Source: an uncultured Parabacteroides sp.
GTDB taxonomy: Bacteria; Bacteroidota; Bacteroidia; Bacteroidales; Tannerellaceae
NCBI GenBank assembly: GCA_900552465.1
Contig: URZO01000118.1
Location: 1-12,167 of the forward strand
Reading direction: 5' to 3'
Length of the DNA: 12,167 bases
A model generated the notes under the pieces. The model was not told where the DNA came from. It did no database searches and saw nothing but the letters and a program-made list of their open reading frames with translations. A program made the translations under genes and the position numbers. Of the stretch, positions 1 through 8,918 are shown in pieces. Position 1 is the stretch's first letter. Every line of letters starts with the position of its first letter.

Positions 1-111
1 CACCCAACCGCCTTTGTTGCTAAAATTCTCGGCTTCAACAAAGAGGTCGGCAGCCCGGATATTCCCCAGGCTGACCAGTAACAATAAAGTAAAAATCACA
101 CGAGTTTTCAT
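1..111 (-). CDS. FAD-dependent oxidoreductase, secreted, N-terminal fragment (runs off left edge)
   Basis: Only the first 37 codons are in the window. The ATG at 111-109 opens a frame that reads to the edge without a stop. Residues 1-20 (MKTRVIFTLLLLVSLGNIRA) form a clear Sec signal peptide. The mature start, ADLFVEAENFSNKGGWV, matches what I recall as the N-terminus of a large family of Bacteroidetes secreted FAD-dependent oxidoreductases (PF12831-like), which carry an N-terminal sandwich-like domain before the Rossmann domain. The flavin-binding part is outside the window, so the call rests on this short N-terminus plus the family member at 10740-12167. The gene starts 7 nt after the stop of the upstream lipoprotein gene, so it is almost certainly co-transcribed with it and is the fifth gene of the susC operon. 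The likely location is the periplasm or cell surface. The substrate is unknown. Confidence 0.7.
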   Translation of the reverse strand, partial: MKTRVIFTLLLLVSLGNIRAADLFVEAENFSNKGGWV

Positions 112-118
112 GATATTA

Positions 119-2596
119 TTATTTATACTCCAACCAAGCGGTTGCCTTCGTATCAGTATCCGATACAAAACGAACCCATCTTGCCTGGAACGATTCAGGG
201 AGTTGTTGAACATATTTTTCCCCCGGTTTAACAGTATAGGAAGCATAATCCATCCAATCGCCATTTCCGGTAGGATCAACTTCTACCGTTATAACTACAT
301 TTTTATCGGACTGGTGTGAAAGCGACAGTTCCTTTTTATCATAAAACGCGATCAAATAAGGATCGGATGCAACACCGGCTTTCACATTTGTATCTTTCCA
401 GGGACCACCCCGTCCTACCGGTTTTCCTAAAGACCACAAATCATCGATGACACCCGCCCAAACAGCGGCTTTTCCATCATCAGAGATGACTATATGCGGA
501 TTGTCCTTGCCTTCTTCAGGGGTTACACCTGTCAAAAGAAGCATACCCCGATAGGAAGCATAATCGTTTATGCGGAAATTATGAGTCGATATCGGACGAA
601 TCTTGGCATAACCATCCGCATTTTCGGCGGGAAGTTCATAGAACGTCCCCATACAAGAGAACAGGTCGCGCTCCGTTGCCACTTCACGGCAAATACGAAG
701 GGATCCCTCTTCCGTCAGATTTTTATATCGCCCATTCCCTAAAGGCAAACGCCAGCGGCGGCCCAAATCATCGACTACCAGGACGGAACTTTCTTCTATT
801 GAAATAACCTGTCGAGGAATCGCAAATTTACTGCGAATAAAATCGGCTGTCTTGGCATCATCTTTCTTGACTAATTCCAACTTATCTCCCATTTCATAAT
901 AGCCGGTTTCCGACACTTTACCACCAACCGTCGTATTGGCCAATAGCCCTAATGCACGGCGATCATTACTCAATCCATACAGCAGGCCACCGGTTGTTTT
1001 ATCCTTATCTACAGAAGTCAGGCCGTTATAAATCGGAGCAGGAGACACTGCACGATTATCTGAAGAAGTATAAGAGAATGTAACCGTCGCCATTGTATTC
1101 TTGTCTGTCTTTACCCGAATCCATTCACCTTTTTCCATCGCGCCAAAAGGGACAGATGTCGCTTTACCCGGACTGACTGTCACCGATTTCAAAGTCTTCC
1201 ATCGGTTATTTCCCGATTCATCCACTTCAAACGTAAAAGTAACAGGTTGTGTTCCTTCGTTTTTCACCCATCCGCAACGATTCGCCCAACCGCTGAACAA
1301 AAACGGTTCGGAGGTTTCATTTGCCTTTACACTTTCCCGGACCCAAACGGCACCTTCAGCCGTAGCCGGTCCTAACTCATCCGGTTTTGCCAGAGATGTA
1401 AACCATAGATTCGAATTCGACTGACCAGGCCCCTCTATGTTGCCTTTTGCCTTCCGTTTGTTCAAGAATTCTTTTTGAGCCGAGTCATCACAACCGAAAA
1501 CCAACTGGTCATTCCAACGGGTGAAATCACCGATCACCTTCAAATAAGCAGAACGGGGACGAATTCCGGCAGAATTATCCGCTGTAAATGTTTCGGGAAA
1601 ATGCCAGAACATCCCATGCATCGTCATCAGGTAGTCAGGAGCCATATCGGTTCCCACATTCCGGATACGCGGCCATTCCGTATTCCAACCATGCGCCCCG
1701 TCATAACTGTGACTGGCCTTTGGCAAGCGGTAGAAGGACCATCCTTTTTTAGCATCGCGCACTCCCAGGAGAATCGATTTATAGTCCCAACCCGTAGCCC
1801 AAACCGGGTCTGTTTCCGGATTCGTATTCCCATAAATTCCACCCGGGCCGGTCACTTCCACAAATTGATTCCGACGCACGGTTTTCCAGTCTTTACCATC
1901 CCATTCGGCCAAAACGCCCGCTTCCACATCAAATTTCCTTAAAGCCTCCTGCGTTCCTTCCCCGTTATTCGTATAGAACATAAAACCTTGTCCGGAATAT
2001 AAGCCTTTGCCATGAACACCCGGCAGCAAGTCGTTTATCGGTCCTGCATCCGTATCGTTCTTTTTCTGCTGCTTATTATTTCCGTCCTGATACAATTCTT
2101 TTACATTCAGCGTGTTTACGTCTACTCCATAAAAGCCTTCCTCCATCGTTCCATAATAAATCTTATTAGCCGGATCTGTCAGGTGGCGGGCATTGCCGGT
2201 ATGACGGCCTGGCATGACTGTATACGGAATAACCCGGACTTTACCAGTCTGATCAATGGCATACGGACCGATGAACAGCTGATTGCTTTCCTTATGGATC
2301 ATGCGGTTTGCAGGAGTTCCTCCGATACTTTCATCACGGACAATTTGGCGATAATCAGGCGTTACTTCATATAATTTGTCAGACGAGCCATTGGGCAAAT
2401 GAGGCCCATAAGTAATCACCCACAATCGGTCAGCCCAAGGCACAACAGCCCCAGTCCCACATTCACCTTCATTATTGTAATAGGCTAAACGAGGGTAGAT
2501 ACCGGAAATCGATTCCGGTATCTTTTTCTCCTCATTATTACATGAACAATATAACACTCCACATAATAGAGTAATTACAAAAGAATATATCTTCAT
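119..2596 (-). CDS. Large lipoprotein of unknown function with a duplicated C-terminal module
   Basis: This is an 825-residue protein. The N-terminus is a lipoprotein signal: a hydrophobic stretch, then C17-S-C19, with acidic residues soon after (CNNEEKK). That resembles the export tag of surface lipoproteins in Bacteroidetes. Residues about 30-340 are rich in short strand-like segments with aromatic and Gly-Asn turns (for example LWVITYGPHLPNGSSDKLYEV), which suggests a beta-propeller or similar all-beta fold; this is inference. The C-terminal half holds an internal duplication. Residues about 350-510 and 670-825 align, each with an (S/D)(N/D)LW motif, a (E/D)P(F/Y)L motif, an EVD.(S/T)GN..W motif and a W(I/V)R...D...AT ending. 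The 515-665 stretch between them is also strand-rich. I recall similar proteins beside FAD oxidoreductases in Bacteroidetes, always annotated hypothetical. I do not recognise a catalytic motif. The gene sits 55 nt after the M14 peptidase and 7 nt before the oxidoreductase. It looks GC-richer than susC/susD. Confidence 0.85.
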   Translation of the reverse strand: MKIYSFVITLLCGVLYCSCNNEEKKIPESISGIYPRLAYYNNEGECGTGAVVPWADRLWVITYGPHLPNGSSDKLYEVTPDYRQIVRDESIGGTPANRMIHKESNQLFIGPYAIDQTGKVRVIPYTVMPGRHTGNARHLTDPANKIYYGTMEEGFYGVDVNTLNVKELYQDGNNKQQKKNDTDAGPINDLLPGVHGKGLYSGQGFMFYTNNGEGTQEALRKFDVEAGVLAEWDGKDWKTVRRNQFVEVTGPGGIYGNTNPETDPVWATGWDYKSILLGVRDAKKGWSFYRLPKASHSYDGAHGWNTEWPRIRNVGTDMAPDYLMTMHGMFWHFPETFTADNSAGIRPRSAYLKVIGDFTRWNDQLVFGCDDSAQKEFLNKRKAKGNIEGPGQSNSNLWFTSLAKPDELGPATAEGAVWVRESVKANETSEPFLFSGWANRCGWVKNEGTQPVTFTFEVDESGNNRWKTLKSVTVSPGKATSVPFGAMEKGEWIRVKTDKNTMATVTFSYTSSDNRAVSPAPIYNGLTSVDKDKTTGGLLYGLSNDRRALGLLANTTVGGKVSETGYYEMGDKLELVKKDDAKTADFIRSKFAIPRQVISIEESSVLVVDDLGRRWRLPLGNGRYKNLTEEGSLRICREVATERDLFSCMGTFYELPAENADGYAKIRPISTHNFRINDYASYRGMLLLTGVTPEEGKDNPHIVISDDGKAAVWAGVIDDLWSLGKPVGRGGPWKDTNVKAGVASDPYLIAFYDKKELSLSHQSDKNVVITVEVDPTGNGDWMDYASYTVKPGEKYVQQLPESFQARWVRFVSDTDTKATAWLEYK

Positions 2597-2651
2597 AATT
2601 CATTCCATATTATTAAGAACTGTCTTTCTAACATAATTCAAATACTAAATT

Positions 2652-3827
2652 CTACAACTCCAACCCTTTCAAATAATCCTTTATTGCAGCAGCCACATCA
2701 TGTCCAAATAAACGGGCATTATCAGCTGTTATCAATTGGTTCCCATGAATGCCATATGGTGTTTCCAAGGATATAGACAAATCATTTCCTTCCAAATAAG
2801 AAGCCCAAGTCGAAAATTTCATTCCGGGATCCGGAAAAGAAGGGATTGTCCAAGGTTTAGAACCATATTTACAAAAGCTATCCGGATCATAGACCAGTTC
2901 GCCTCTATTATTTTTCTTTACTAAATCAGAAAAATGTAATTGTTTTGCTTCTAAGCACTTATTCTCTGCTCCTACAAAAAAGATAGAATCATTTTGCCCG
3001 GAATGAATCCAAGGACAATGCATATCCATCACTATTTTCAACTTATGTTCACTCCATACAGGAATATAATCCCTGACTGCAGCAGTCGTTTCATGCACAC
3101 TAATCTGGCTATAATCCCGGTTATGATCCCTTGGTTTCCTATTTTTCCCCTGATCGCCATCTTCAACTCCATCTTTATCCATAAAAGGAAGAAACATAAA
3201 CTCGAAATTCTCTTTTAGCCATGAATCCTGCATAACATATTCAAACAGACCTTCCATGACATAATCAGCTATCATTTCGCAAGCATGATGACGGGCTGTT
3301 AACAGGACTTTTGCTTTCGATGCTTTATGAGGATTCCGAATCAAAGCCATTTCCACATTCCGATTTTTTTTTGTCTTTACCAAATAAGATAGACGAAGAT
3401 ATGGATCATTTTTATATTTCATAAGAAATCGTTCCCAATTTAATTGGGTATATGGTATAGCCATGCAAAAACGAACTTCATCATTCGACCTAAAGTGATA
3501 AGTAAAATTATCATTTAGAAAAGCCTCGGGTTGTTCCCATTTCCAATTTATCCCCTCATCTGAACTCACAGATACACCTGCACGAGTAAAGCAATTCGGC
3601 GGAAACACAAACGTTAGCGTTTTTTCAGCAGCATTGCTTACACCAAAATACCAGTAGAACCAATTACCTTCCGTATCTCGCAAATCAGGCCGAACCCATA
3701 CCGTATCATTTTTTATTTTATCAATCAAAAGATTTCCCCCTGGAAAATCTGAATGAATTTGTATTTGCGACATTAATCGGATCGAATAAATACAAAAACA
3801 AACTATTAATATAAAGCTCTTTCTCAT
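2652..3827 (-). CDS. Secreted M14-family zinc carboxypeptidase
   Basis: This is a 391-residue secreted protein. Residues 1-20 form a signal peptide (cleavage likely before Q21). Residues about 21-155 form a beta-rich domain that resembles the N-terminal sandwich of cytosolic-carboxypeptidase-type M14 enzymes (FPGGNLLIDKI, WFYWYFGVSN). Residues about 170-388 are the M14 catalytic domain. The zinc ligands are visible as H181 and E184 (RHHACE) and H270 (VMDMH). An Asn-Arg pair at N236-R237 (DHNRDY) fits carboxylate recognition, and E355 (SISLETPYG) fits the catalytic glutamate. MDKDGVEDGDQGKNR at 216-230 corresponds to the NPDG loop of the family. All key residues are present, so an active metallopeptidase or related amidase is expected in the periplasm or outside the cell. 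The substrate is not evident; a glycopeptide or peptidic cross-link would fit the SusC/D context, by inference. It starts 18 nt after the susD-like stop and is AT-rich like susC/susD. Confidence 0.85.
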   Translation of the reverse strand: MRKSFILIVCFCIYSIRLMSQIQIHSDFPGGNLLIDKIKNDTVWVRPDLRDTEGNWFYWYFGVSNAAEKTLTFVFPPNCFTRAGVSVSSDEGINWKWEQPEAFLNDNFTYHFRSNDEVRFCMAIPYTQLNWERFLMKYKNDPYLRLSYLVKTKKNRNVEMALIRNPHKASKAKVLLTARHHACEMIADYVMEGLFEYVMQDSWLKENFEFMFLPFMDKDGVEDGDQGKNRKPRDHNRDYSQISVHETTAAVRDYIPVWSEHKLKIVMDMHCPWIHSGQNDSIFFVGAENKCLEAKQLHFSDLVKKNNRGELVYDPDSFCKYGSKPWTIPSFPDPGMKFSTWASYLEGNDLSISLETPYGIHGNQLITADNARLFGHDVAAAIKDYLKGLEL

Positions 3828-3845
3828 ATATTTACTCCTTCTTTA

Positions 3846-5519
3846 TTAATACCCCTCATTCTGAGTCAAATTGGGATTTGCATCAATTTCCTGTTGTGGT
3901 ATTGGGAACAAATAATCCCGTTTCGGATTAAACACCCTTTTTTCAACTACACGAAAAATATCTTTAAACTCGTCATAATTGGGTACTTCTCCTGTAGAAT
4001 CAAAGATTGGCATACCTTCATACTTTCTCGTCTTTGAATTAGGTCTTCCATAAATTGTAACATTCATTGCCTTTTCTGCTAATTCCCAACGACGGATATC
4101 ATATAAACGAAATCCCTCTAAAGCCAATTCAATATTTCGCTCACGACGAATTTGTTTTCTTAAACTGGCTTGATCGGAATGTGTGGTTGACGTTATTGGA
4201 GGCATATTAACTGTCGGACGTTGCCGGACTTCATTTATAGCATCATATACTGATTGATCTATCTGATTCAGCTCAATTTTTGCCTCGGCATAAGTCAACA
4301 AAACCTCTGCATAACGCATTAATATAACGTTACCAGTACAAATCATCGGGTCTAATTCACTTTCATCATAATATTTTAAATATCCGAAACCTGTAAAAGA
4401 AGCATATTGCCCCGTTGCATCCAGATTCTCTGCTACTTCTCCCGTTTCTATATTTATCGTTGTTACACTATCCGGATGTGAATTAAAAATCCATCCGCCG
4501 GAAATATCGCCCGGTCTCATTATTGTCATGCCCATCCGGGGGTCTCTATTCTTATACGGATTTTTAGGATCATACATAGGTGATTCGTTAATAGGAAGTC
4601 CGTCAAGACATTCATAGCTATCCACTTGTTTAAATGTCGGCACAAAAGTAACCCATGAGCGCAACATTCCTCTATTCATTTTGACACTTAAACATACACG
4701 CATTTGCGTATGCCTTAAAATGCCATCATAACTATACGATAACATTATTTCATCCGAATATTCTCCTGTCCGTTGGAAAAGGTCATGATAGTCACTATGC
4801 AAAACATATTTTCTCAAATCCATACATGCTTTAGCGGCCTCAGCTGCTATAGCATAATCTCCATTATAAAGAGCAGCACGAGCTTTTAAACCTAATGCAG
4901 TTCCCTTTTCTGCATGTTGTTTATCTTTAGCTTCAAGAGGCAAGTAAGGTATAATGTCATCCAGTTCTTCATATATAAACTTATATATTTCAGACTTTGA
5001 AGTTCTGGTTACGAATGCATCTTCCAACGATACCGTTTTAGTGACAAGAGGAACATCTCCAAAACAAGCAATTAAATGCAAATAACAATAGGCACGTACG
5101 AAACGAGCTTCTGCCGATATTTGATTATACAAATTTGCATCTACATTGTTTCTACCTTTTTCCATACCTTCGAGTAAACGATTACACCGTCCGATTCCTC
5201 CATAATAGTTCTCCCAAATAGAATAAAATCCGGAAGAATTAGCATTATGTGCACCTTGTCCTATCATTTGCGGCTGACCAGCCGTACGATCCCATCCGAT
5301 ATCAGACATCATATCTAAACTCAACTCAAAGGGCATATAGCTCCATGGTGTAAATGTTATTCTCGTATAGCAACCATTTAACGCCATCATCATTTCGTCG
5401 CTATTTGAGTAAAATGTTTCAGTCGAAGGACTATCCAATGGGTAGCGGTCCATAAACCCCGAACACCCTGATAACATTAAAGTTACCAGTACCAACATAA
5501 AAAATTTATTGTATTTCAT
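3846..5519 (-). CDS. SusD/RagB-like outer-membrane nutrient-binding lipoprotein
   Basis: This is a 557-residue protein, a usual length for SusD homologues. It has a lipoprotein signal with lipobox LSGC (C19) and so should be anchored to the outer membrane facing outward. The N-terminal region carries the SusD pattern DRYPLDSPSTETFYSNSDE followed by helical TPR-like segments (ARFVRAYCYLHLIACFGDVPLV at 138-159). The C-terminal RagB/SusD signature is clear: MRYAEVLLTYAEAKIEL (401-417), then RRERNIELALEGFR and YDIRRW (458-478). The family caps its partner SusC and captures glycan or peptide ligand for import. The start ATG follows the SusC stop by only 15 nt and the two are surely co-translated partners. 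Ligand specificity cannot be read from the sequence. Confidence 0.96.
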   Translation of the reverse strand: MKYNKFFMLVLVTLMLSGCSGFMDRYPLDSPSTETFYSNSDEMMMALNGCYTRITFTPWSYMPFELSLDMMSDIGWDRTAGQPQMIGQGAHNANSSGFYSIWENYYGGIGRCNRLLEGMEKGRNNVDANLYNQISAEARFVRAYCYLHLIACFGDVPLVTKTVSLEDAFVTRTSKSEIYKFIYEELDDIIPYLPLEAKDKQHAEKGTALGLKARAALYNGDYAIAAEAAKACMDLRKYVLHSDYHDLFQRTGEYSDEIMLSYSYDGILRHTQMRVCLSVKMNRGMLRSWVTFVPTFKQVDSYECLDGLPINESPMYDPKNPYKNRDPRMGMTIMRPGDISGGWIFNSHPDSVTTINIETGEVAENLDATGQYASFTGFGYLKYYDESELDPMICTGNVILMRYAEVLLTYAEAKIELNQIDQSVYDAINEVRQRPTVNMPPITSTTHSDQASLRKQIRRERNIELALEGFRLYDIRRWELAEKAMNVTIYGRPNSKTRKYEGMPIFDSTGEVPNYDEFKDIFRVVEKRVFNPKRDYLFPIPQQEIDANPNLTQNEGY

Positions 5520-5534
5520 AACTTTAGTAATTCT

Positions 5535-8500
5535 TTAAAATTTAACATCGAAACCTATTGAAACAACCCGAGTCTGAGGATAACTATTACCACTTGTCAC
5601 ATAAGGCATTTCTGGATCCCATCCGTCCCAGAAATTATTAAATTGTAACAGATTATCTCCGGAAATATAAAATCTACACTGCTTTAGAAAAGTTTTATTA
5701 CAGATATTCTTTGGTAAATTATATCCTATCTGAACATTTTTCAAACGCAAAAAAGCTGCGCTTTTCACAAAGAAACTTGACGTTTCCCGATTATTGGAAT
5801 AACTATTTGTCAAACGGGGAAAACTTGCATTTGAATTATCAGGAGTCCACCTGTCTAAATGAAACTCTTGTACTTTTCCTCCATTATTAAATGGTAAAAC
5901 CGCATCACCTGTCAACAGTGCATCCTTCTTACCAATACCTTGTAGCAGTATACTCAAATCAAAATCACGATAGTTAGCTGCAAGATTAAGAGAATAAGTA
6001 TATCGCGGAATAGTATTACCAATAATAGCCCGATCTTTTGCATCGATTTTATTATCATTATTCAAATCTCTGTATTTCAGGTCGCCGGGAGCAACAATAC
6101 CGCTTTGTACCGCATGATTCTTTACCTCTTCATCCGATTGGAATATCCCATCACAAATATACCCATACAAAGAATTAATAGGTTCACCTTCCATTATAAC
6201 AGTTCCTGAACCATAAAACGGCCCTCCCCCATTAAGACTCAATACTTTATTTCTCACATCTGATAACATAGCAGTCGCAGAATAATTAACACGCCCGACT
6301 GTACCTCTATATCCTACTGTTACATCCCAACCCCTATTTCTAACTTCCCCTGCATTTTGGGAACTTGGAGCCAATCCCATTGTTTTAGGAATCGGTAAAT
6401 TCAACAAAATATCGGTTGTCTGTTTATTAAAATATTCAAATGATCCAAATAAGCTATTCTGAAAAAGAGAAAAATCCAGTCCTATATTTGTAACTGTAGT
6501 CTTTTCCCAAGTTATTTCAGAATTGGAATAAGTATTTTGAAAAGCAGCACTTACTAACTGGTGATCTACGACTGCCTGGCCCAGAGTAATTGATGAGATA
6601 TAAGGATAATTACCTATATTCTGATTACCTAATTTTCCCCAAGAAGCAAAAAGTTTCAAATTTGACAACCAAGAGATATTCTTTGTAAACTCCTCTTCTG
6701 AAATCCTCCATCCTGCAGAAAAAGAAGGAAAGACACCCCATCGATGTTCTTTTGCAAAACGAGACGATCCATCATACCGGATATTAGCTTCTAATAAGTA
6801 TCTGTCTTTATAATCATAATTAATACGACCAAAAAGAGATTGTAAAGCCCATTCATATCCAGAGCCTGTGGCCTGCTGGTTAGATACATCACCTGCATTC
6901 AATTCCGAATATTCGGAAAGGACAAAATTGTCACGGTACCCCTTAAGCCATTGATCCCTGAAATATGTTTGTTCATATCCTGCCAAAGCTGTAAGAGTGT
7001 GTGCTTTAAATGCCTTTTTATAATTCAAATAAAACTTCGTACTTAGATTCATATCCTGACTAAAAGTCCTATTCAATTTTGTTAATGAGGGATTAAAATA
7101 GGTAACGGCATAATCCAATGACTGCAACTCACACTTTCTGGTATATGCTTTTTCGTTGTTATACACAAAACCAGGTGAAAACAACAAAGTCGCCTTTAAT
7201 CCATCTATAACATCATAAACAACTTTTCCTACGGCTGAAATATCAGAATACATATATTCGTTTTTCCCGGCATCCGGAGAAGCTAAAGCCACAGGATTTA
7301 TCCCTTGATTTCCTTCCGCCAACCGTTTTCCATTCTCATAATACGCTGCATAGATCGGATTTGTTCTGTTTGCCTGATAAAGGACATCGCCAAAGCCAAC
7401 TCCAGGTTCCCAACGTCTTGTTATATTCACATTCAAATCCACACTAATATTCAGTTTCTGAATTGGAGTCATATCTGTATTAATCCGAACGCCATATCTT
7501 TCAAACCCGGTATTCATCATATTACCTTGCTGATTAATATAATTAAGCGATACTAATAACCGAGCTGTATCATTACCACCTGTTCCTGTAATACCATAAG
7601 ACTGTTGTATTCCTGGTTCTGAAAAGACTTCTTTCCTCCAATCAGTATCAGGATATTGATCACTCGGAGCATTTGCCTTATACAGATCAATGTATTCCTG
7701 CGAATATAAAGGTGTTTTCCCTTCATTAGCATACGCTTCATTATATAATGACATAAAATCTGCCCCTCCCAAATATTTAGGAGTAAATGTCATGCTTTGT
7801 ATGCCAAGGCTGGCCCTTGCATTAAAAGTCATTTTATTGGCTTCCGCTCTTTTTGTTGTCACGAGGATAACCCCATTTGCCGCACGGGAACCGTAAATTG
7901 CAGCAGATGCTGCATCCTTTAACACTGAAATAGATTCTATATCATTAACATTTACATTATTAATCGATCCTTCAACTCCATCAACCAAAATAAGCGGAGA
8001 AGAATCACCTAAAGTACCTATACCTCGTATATTAAAACTAACTGTCGCTCCTGGGTTACCGGCATCCTGACGAACATATAACCCTGGTGCTAATCCTTGT
8101 AATGCCTGGGATGTTTGGGACACTATTCGTTTAGCTAACTGATCTCCCTGAATTGTTGAAACAGAACCTGTCAAATTTACTTTTTTCTGAGTTCCGTAAC
8201 CAATTACAACGACCTCTTCCAACATTTCAGAATCTTCTTTCAATGTTATGACTACTGTATTTTTACCATTCACAGATATCTCACTTGGTATATATCCAAT
8301 ATAAGTAGTGACCAACACAGCATCAGGTTCGACATTAAGAAAGAACCAGCCTTCCATATCTGTAATAGTTCCATTGGTAGTACCTTTTTCAACTATATTT
8401 GCCCCGATAACCGGTTCTCCGTTTGCATCTACAACTGTCCCTGTTAATCTTTTTGTTTGAAGAGCCTCCCCTTGTTTCAGAATCTTGTCAGATAAAATGA

Positions 8501-8849
8501 CTTGTTTATCAACAATTCGAAATAAGACATCCGTTCCTTCAAATAAAATATTTAAAACATCCGGAATACTCATGGCACTCACTTCTATATCAACTCTCCT
8601 TTTAGTATCTACAGACTTATCCGTAAATAAAAAAGAAAAATCCGTATCCTTTTCTATCTGATCCAAGACTTGCTCGACTGTTGCATTTTTTAAAGACAAG
8701 TTAATTACTACGTTTTGCGAAAATATTTCATCCGCACGAAGCTGAGCGATCACTATAAATATTAAAAACAGACCTATTCTCATAACTCGTATCGACTTAA
8801 GTAAATAATAACAGGGGATTTCCCCATTGGATAATTTAAAAAATTCCAT
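5535..8849 (-). CDS. SusC/RagA-like TonB-dependent transporter with STN signalling domain
   Basis: This is a 1104-residue outer-membrane transporter. Domains in order are: signal peptide (hydrophobic stretch about 24-40, cleavage near FSQ45); STN domain about 48-120 (NVVINLSLKNATVEQVLDQI onward), the module used by TonB-dependent transducers to talk to a FecR-type anti-sigma factor; carboxypeptidase-D regulatory-like domain about 136-205 (GTVVDANGEPVIGANI); TonB-box-like stretch EEVVVIGYGTQKK about 211-223; plug about 224-335 (LILVDGVEG, AAIYGSRAANGVILVTTK); and a beta-barrel ending with an aromatic-flanked strand (VVSIGFDVKF). I kept the ATG at 8849 because the short cytoplasmic stretch before the signal helix (NGEIPCYYLLKSIRVMRI) is usual for STN-bearing SusC proteins. 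M23 (position 8783) is the alternative. The STN domain and the adjacent fecR/sigma pair imply substrate-triggered trans-envelope signalling to its own operon. Its start codon overlaps a plus-strand promoter-like element. Confidence 0.96.
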   Translation of the reverse strand: MEFFKLSNGEIPCYYLLKSIRVMRIGLFLIFIVIAQLRADEIFSQNVVINLSLKNATVEQVLDQIEKDTDFSFLFTDKSVDTKRRVDIEVSAMSIPDVLNILFEGTDVLFRIVDKQVILSDKILKQGEALQTKRLTGTVVDANGEPVIGANIVEKGTTNGTITDMEGWFFLNVEPDAVLVTTYIGYIPSEISVNGKNTVVITLKEDSEMLEEVVVIGYGTQKKVNLTGSVSTIQGDQLAKRIVSQTSQALQGLAPGLYVRQDAGNPGATVSFNIRGIGTLGDSSPLILVDGVEGSINNVNVNDIESISVLKDAASAAIYGSRAANGVILVTTKRAEANKMTFNARASLGIQSMTFTPKYLGGADFMSLYNEAYANEGKTPLYSQEYIDLYKANAPSDQYPDTDWRKEVFSEPGIQQSYGITGTGGNDTARLLVSLNYINQQGNMMNTGFERYGVRINTDMTPIQKLNISVDLNVNITRRWEPGVGFGDVLYQANRTNPIYAAYYENGKRLAEGNQGINPVALASPDAGKNEYMYSDISAVGKVVYDVIDGLKATLLFSPGFVYNNEKAYTRKCELQSLDYAVTYFNPSLTKLNRTFSQDMNLSTKFYLNYKKAFKAHTLTALAGYEQTYFRDQWLKGYRDNFVLSEYSELNAGDVSNQQATGSGYEWALQSLFGRINYDYKDRYLLEANIRYDGSSRFAKEHRWGVFPSFSAGWRISEEEFTKNISWLSNLKLFASWGKLGNQNIGNYPYISSITLGQAVVDHQLVSAAFQNTYSNSEITWEKTTVTNIGLDFSLFQNSLFGSFEYFNKQTTDILLNLPIPKTMGLAPSSQNAGEVRNRGWDVTVGYRGTVGRVNYSATAMLSDVRNKVLSLNGGGPFYGSGTVIMEGEPINSLYGYICDGIFQSDEEVKNHAVQSGIVAPGDLKYRDLNNDNKIDAKDRAIIGNTIPRYTYSLNLAANYRDFDLSILLQGIGKKDALLTGDAVLPFNNGGKVQEFHLDRWTPDNSNASFPRLTNSYSNNRETSSFFVKSAAFLRLKNVQIGYNLPKNICNKTFLKQCRFYISGDNLLQFNNFWDGWDPEMPYVTSGNSYPQTRVVSIGFDVKF

Positions 8850-8856
8850 AACTTTG
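8826..8856 (+). promoter_or_regulatory. Bacteroides-type -33/-7 promoter, antisense to susC start
   Basis: TAACTTTG at 8849-8856 matches the Bacteroides -7 consensus TAnnTTTG exactly. ATTG at 8826-8829 is one base off the -33 element TTTG, with a 19-nt spacer, the normal distance. The element points away from susC, with the -7 box starting at the last base of the complement of the susC ATG. A transcript would begin near 8860 and run into the two hairpins downstream. No plus-strand gene follows, so the product would be a short antisense RNA. The consensus match is seen; activity is inferred. Confidence 0.55.
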
Positions 8857-8881
8857 TACTTGATTTAAAATTTAATACGAT

Positions 8882-8912
8882 TAAGTTCGATTGGCGTCGA
8901 ACTTAGTTTTTT
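8882..8912 (+). terminator. Intrinsic terminator-like hairpin 1 (plus direction)
   Basis: The perfect 9-bp stem TAAGTTCGA (8882-8890) / TCGAACTTA (8897-8905) closes a 6-nt loop TTGGCG (8891-8896). It is followed by G and six Ts (8907-8912), then more pyrimidines. This is the form of a Rho-independent terminator on the plus strand. No plus-strand gene lies upstream, so its natural client is the predicted antisense RNA. On the minus strand the same stem lies in the susC leader. Confidence 0.6.
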
Positions 8913-8918
8913 CTTTCC

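Noticed and set aside
1475..1942. 155-codon plus-strand open frame opposite the lipoprotein gene
   Set aside because: Antisense shadow of a clear coding frame; composition and residues show no protein-like pattern, signal or motif. The same holds for the other plus-strand frames inside 14-8849.
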